NCBI RefSeq assembly: GCF_000716435.1
Contig: NZ_JNWO01000002.1
Span: 558,001 to 622,000 of the forward strand
Length of the DNA stretch: 64,000 nt
Direction: 5' to 3'
Origin: Streptomyces xylophagus
Lineage (GTDB): Bacteria; Actinomycetota; Actinomycetes; Streptomycetales; Streptomycetaceae
Below, one piece after another: positions 61,357 through 64,000 of this stretch. A model generated the notes under the pieces. That model was not told the DNA's origin. It searched no databases and was given only the letters and a program-made list of their open reading frames with translations. The stretch's first letter is position 1, and the number at the start of each line of letters is the position of its first letter. Both the position numbers and the translations under genes were made by a program.

Positions 61357-61965
61357 GCGGGGGCTGCGGACGACGATCGTGACGTACTGGGTGAGTTGGT
61401 GGGACGGGGCAGGTGTCCGGCAACTGGCCCACAGCGTGGGCTTGTTGATCGCGGGGCTGGTCGGGATCGTGACCCTGGCCTCGAAGGATCCGGTGGCGGA
61501 TGCGTCGACCGAGGCCAACTGGTAGTTACCGGCAGCCGTGGCGGTGGCCTGTGGTTGCCCCGTCGACTTCTTCTGCTCTTCCATCGAGAGGCTCACCTTC
61601 GCACCGCGCTCCCAGCGGATCCCGAAGGACACCGCCTTCCCTGGGGCGCAGCCCGTGCCGGTCAGCGTGACGTTGCCGCCCGGCACGGTCTCGGACGGTG
61701 AGGCGAGCAGAGATTTGGTGGAGCCGGGAGGCGTGCGGTGGAGGGTGCCGGGCGCCGTCGGACCGGGCGTGCTGGTTCCGGAACGTTCCGAGGCGACCAG
61801 GGGGAAGACCGCCAACACCGCTGCGGCTACGGCTGTGACCGTCGCGACCTCGCGGACTGTGCGGCGACGCCGGGCGCGACGCCGTAGGTCCGAGAGCGGC
61901 GGTTGCCGGGCGGCCCGGGTGCCCTCCTCGACGAGTCGGCGAAGGTCGTGTTCAGGGTCGGCCAT
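61354..61965 (-). CDS. Membrane anti-sigma-like protein
   Basis: 203 residues. Cytoplasmic N-terminus with DPEHDLRRLVEEGTRAARQPPLSDLRRRARRRR, a membrane helix (VATVTAVAAAVLAVFPLVA), and an exterior domain of about 130 residues (VPGGNVTLTGTGCAPGKAVSFG, an Ig-like fold pattern, ending TQYVTIVVRSPR). It overlaps the 3' end of the ECF sigma gene by 14 bases, the usual arrangement for a cognate membrane regulator. No zinc HxxxCxxC motif. Its stop codon lies inside an IS terminal repeat, so the C-terminus may have been altered. Confidence 0.75.
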   Translation of the reverse strand: MADPEHDLRRLVEEGTRAARQPPLSDLRRRARRRRTVREVATVTAVAAAVLAVFPLVASERSGTSTPGPTAPGTLHRTPPGSTKSLLASPSETVPGGNVTLTGTGCAPGKAVSFGIRWERGAKVSLSMEEQKKSTGQPQATATAAGNYQLASVDASATGSFEARVTIPTSPAINKPTLWASCRTPAPSHQLTQYVTIVVRSPR

Positions 61966-62452
61966 GGGGGGACAGAGCTCCTTCCGGATCGGCGGCGAGG
62001 TGGCGGGCCAGGTTCGCGCGGGCACGGGCGAGCCTGCCGCGCACGGTGCTCACCGGGAGGCCCAGTTGCTCGGCGACCTGCTCGATCGGCAGATCCAGTA
62101 CGTCGTGCAGCAACAGCACCGGGCGCTGGTTCACCGGAACCCGGCGCAACATCTCGGCGATCTCGACCGTCTGCGGCGTGAGTTGGGGCAGCGGGCGCTG
62201 GGCACCCAGGCGCAGCAGAGCCGCGGCGCGTCGGCGCAACCGCCGGATCTCGCTGACGGCGAGGTTGATCGCCACCCGGCGCACCCACAGTTCGGGAACG
62301 TCGTACGCCCGGATCCGAGGCCAGCGGTCCAGGGCCCGGATGAACGCCTCCTGCACGACGTCCTCGGCCTGCTCGAGACTGCCGGTGACCGAGAACAACT
62401 GACCGACCAGCCGCGCGTACGCCGACTGGTAGAACTCCTCGAAGTCCGTCAT
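61952..62452 (-). CDS. ECF RNA polymerase sigma factor, SigE family
   Basis: 166 residues: region 2 DFEEFYQSAYARLVGQLFSVTGSLEQAEDVVQEAFIRALDRWPRI, AYDVPELWVRRVAINLAVSEIRRLRRR, then region 4 LRRVPVNQRPVLLLHDVLDLPIEQVAEQLGLPVSTVRGRLARARANLARHL. This is the SigE-type group common in Streptomyces. The start at 62452 (MTDFEEF) is preferred to 62494. Upstream is a small exported protein gene; downstream the overlapping membrane protein is its likely partner. Confidence 0.92.
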   Translation of the reverse strand: MTDFEEFYQSAYARLVGQLFSVTGSLEQAEDVVQEAFIRALDRWPRIRAYDVPELWVRRVAINLAVSEIRRLRRRAAALLRLGAQRPLPQLTPQTVEIAEMLRRVPVNQRPVLLLHDVLDLPIEQVAEQLGLPVSTVRGRLARARANLARHLAADPEGALSPHGRP

Positions 62453-62494
62453 GCCGGCCTGCCGTCCTCGGCCACTGCCGCTGTCACGCTCCAC

Positions 62495-62890
62495 TCAGTT
62501 CGTGCTCACCGGTGCGGCCTCCACGCGCTTCTCGGCGGGAGTCAGCGCCAGCCAGGCGAGCTGCGCCGCGGTGGCCTTGCCTTTCGCCTTCAACTGCCCG
62601 ACCAGCTTGTCGGCTTCGGTGACCTGGGCCTTGGTCGGGCGGCCGGTCGTCACCTTGATCTCCCGCTGTATCTCCAGGAGTTGTCGGTTCTCCTCGGACG
62701 GCTGGTCCTTGGTCTTGTCGCTGGTGGCCGCCTTCGGTTTCGTGGCCTGCTTGACCGCGGTCTGCGACTGCTTGACGGACTGCGGTGTGGTTCCGTGGTC
62801 GGACGAGGCGAGCGCCGTCGTGGCCAACACGGCGCACAGGCCCGCGGCGGCGACGCCGACAGCGGCGAATCCCAACGTGCGGTGCTGCAT
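62495..62890 (-). CDS. Small exported protein of unknown function
   Basis: 131 residues. Signal peptide MQHRTLGFAAVGVAAAGLCAVLATTALASS, then a Lys/Gln/Thr-rich linker and a helical part (ENRQLLEIQREIKVTTGRPTKAQVTEADKLVGQLKAKGKATAAQLAWLAL). Not recognised. Same strand and 42 bases before the sigma gene, so possibly co-expressed with or a signal protein for that system. Confidence 0.65.
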   Translation of the reverse strand: MQHRTLGFAAVGVAAAGLCAVLATTALASSDHGTTPQSVKQSQTAVKQATKPKAATSDKTKDQPSEENRQLLEIQREIKVTTGRPTKAQVTEADKLVGQLKAKGKATAAQLAWLALTPAEKRVEAAPVSTN

Positions 62891-63186
62891 GGTCGATCCT
62901 CACGTTCGTGGTGGAGCGGGGTGGAGGGAAGGTCCGAGGACCTGACTCACTAGGGCGAGCCCGACCGCCGTATCACCACCCCCACGCCCCGGACCCCCAC
63001 CCGGCGCACACTCCACGGGCCTTCGTCATCGAACCGTGACCGATGCCGCCGCCCGAGATCCGGCGACCGGACTCGGCCCCGCCCCTGCCCGATGTGATGG
63101 CACAGTGTGCGGGCACCGGGAATGTCGGATACTCGTGAGCGGCGGGGCATGTGGGTGCTGTGCCGACAGGAGGTACGCGAGCGCGT

Positions 63187-64000
63187 ATGGAAATACCTTG
63201 GCGCGTCCTGTCCGGGCGGATCCCCACCTGGTTGCGCGATCACGATCCGGGGTTCGTGGCGACCCGCCGGGCCGCGCGCACCGCGCTGGTGATGCCCGCC
63301 CTGTTCGCTCTGTGCAGCCAGGTGCTGCATTCCGTGACGATGGCGACCTACGCGGCGTTCGGTTCGTTCTCGATGCTCCTGCTGGTGGAGTTCACCGGCC
63401 CCATGGTGCAGCGCCTGCGGGCCCACGTGGGTCTGGCCGTGGCCTGGGCGGTACTCATCTGCCTCGGCACGCTGGTGGCCCGGACGACCTGGCTCGCGGT
63501 CACCGTCATGGTCGTGGTCGGCTTCCTGGTGCTCTTCTCGGGTGTGGTCAGCTCCGTTCTCGCGGGCGCGTCGACCGCGCTGCTGCTGGCTTTCATCCTC
63601 CCGGTGACCTCGCCCGCCCCGCTGTCGCAGCTGCCCGACCGGCTCGCCGGCGCGGGCCTCGCGGCGGTCGCCGCCGTGCTCGCGATCTCCTTGTTGTGGC
63701 CCCGGCCCGCCGCGGACCCGCTCAGCGCACCAGCCGCCCGCGTCTGCCGAGCGGCTGCGGCGCAACTGCGTACGGACGCCTCATGGCTCGCCGGCGGGCC
63801 GGACGCACCCACCACCCGGCAGTGCGAGGTCACCGCCGGTCAGGCCGCCGCCGCCGCGGCGGACCTGCGCACCGCCTTCGACGCCACGCTCTACCGGCCC
63901 ACGGGTCTGTCCGCCGGCTCCCGCGCGCTGGTCCGGCTGGTCGACGAACTGACCTGGCTGAGCGCCATCGTGGCCGACAGCGGCCCTCCACTCGAGGACC
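63187..64000 (+). CDS. FUSC-like integral membrane protein, N-terminal part (cut by window edge)
   Basis: Open from the ATG at 63187 to the window end (271 codons). DPGFVATRRAARTALVMPALFALC, TMATYAAFGSFSMLLLVEFTGPMVQRLRAHVG, then closely spaced helices (VAWAVLICLGTLVA, LAVTVMVVVGFLVLFSGVVSSVLAGASTALLLAFILPV, GAGLAAVAAVLAISLLW) match the N-terminal half of FUSC/aromatic-acid exporter-type proteins. AGGAGGT lies 12 bases upstream, slightly far. A soluble helical region begins after residue about 180. Confidence 0.82.
   Translation, partial: MEIPWRVLSGRIPTWLRDHDPGFVATRRAARTALVMPALFALCSQVLHSVTMATYAAFGSFSMLLLVEFTGPMVQRLRAHVGLAVAWAVLICLGTLVARTTWLAVTVMVVVGFLVLFSGVVSSVLAGASTALLLAFILPVTSPAPLSQLPDRLAGAGLAAVAAVLAISLLWPRPAADPLSAPAARVCRAAAAQLRTDASWLAGGPDAPTTRQCEVTAGQAAAAAADLRTAFDATLYRPTGLSAGSRALVRLVDELTWLSAIVADSGPPLED

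Noticed and set aside
61173..61382. Small Arg/Ala-rich plus-strand ORF of 69 codons
   Set aside because: It reads through the IS end repeat, lacks a ribosome binding site and has no family pattern.
62950..63765. 271-codon minus-strand frame near the right edge
   Set aside because: Antisense to the FUSC-like gene, with His/Arg/Gly/Glu-rich shadow composition.
1..64000. CRISPR array, rRNA genes, prophage or origin of replication
   Set aside because: No regularly spaced direct repeats, rRNA-like sequence, phage structural genes or DnaA-box clusters were seen.

Overview
The window is high-GC actinobacterial chromosome, almost certainly Streptomyces or a close relative. Supporting signs are third-codon-position GC bias, many GTG starts, ATGA/GTGA/TGATG stop-start overlaps, several probable leaderless transcripts, LAL-type LuxR regulators, BGC-style gene strings and SigE-type ECF sigma genes. 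It is mostly accessory or arm-like content rather than core housekeeping.

Layout. 1-8.1 kb: the N-terminus of a CocE/NonD-type hydrolase, a LuxR-type regulator, an orphan membrane-anchored protein, and two large divergent LAL (AAA + LuxR HTH) regulators. 8.2-11.4 kb: a Tat-exported GH78 alpha-L-rhamnosidase with a LacI-type palindrome at its promoter. 11.5-18.2 kb: a cell-envelope module with a bifunctional-type penicillin-binding protein whose transpeptidase motifs are degenerate, divergent from response regulator - histidine kinase - GerMN-like lipoprotein - DacB carboxypeptidase. 18.2-18.7 kb: an autoregulated-looking MarR gene.

18.7-35 kb is a sulfur region. metY and metX (O-acetylhomoserine route to methionine) lie behind a 24-codon 'RRHVD...C' leader peptide. 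A minus-strand operon (32.5 to 21.5 kb) encodes a dipeptide-type ABC importer (binding protein, two permeases, two ATPases), two LLM flavin monooxygenases, an FAD monooxygenase, an alpha/beta hydrolase and an SsuE-like FMN reductase. It is preceded by a second leader peptide rich in Cys and Arg. Next to it sit an Rrf2 regulator, a DsbA-fold protein and a divergent cupin. The cupin and operon promoters share the motif CAATGGACACC. The inferred job is uptake and oxidative desulfurisation of an organosulfur compound under cysteine/sulfate limitation.

35-36.5 kb: two orphan proteins (TOPRIM-like and SMI1/KNR4). 36.9-50.2 kb: a candidate small biosynthetic cluster on the minus strand. It runs YceI, glycosyltransferase, O-methyltransferase, MbtH-like protein, fatty acyl-AMP ligase, two acyl-CoA dehydrogenases, free ACP and a C-A-PCP-C NRPS without a thioesterase, with a divergent MarR gene. 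The A domain resembles the serine-activating domain of EntF. A glycosylated, unsaturated N-acyl-serine-type lipid is the working prediction.

51-58.7 kb: assorted single genes (PucR-type regulator, two methyltransferases, barstar-domain protein, nitronate monooxygenase-like protein, ankyrin protein, TetR/hydrolase pair with overlapping operator and promoter). 58.7-61.4 kb: a frameshifted IS630-type element, then a run of tRNA-like sequences and a conserved actinobacterial gene, bounded by a third copy of the IS terminal repeat. 61.4-62.9 kb: a small exported protein, an ECF sigma factor and a membrane anti-sigma-like protein. 63.2 kb to the end: the start of a FUSC-like membrane protein.

All calls come from reading the sequence by eye; no database or folding program was run.
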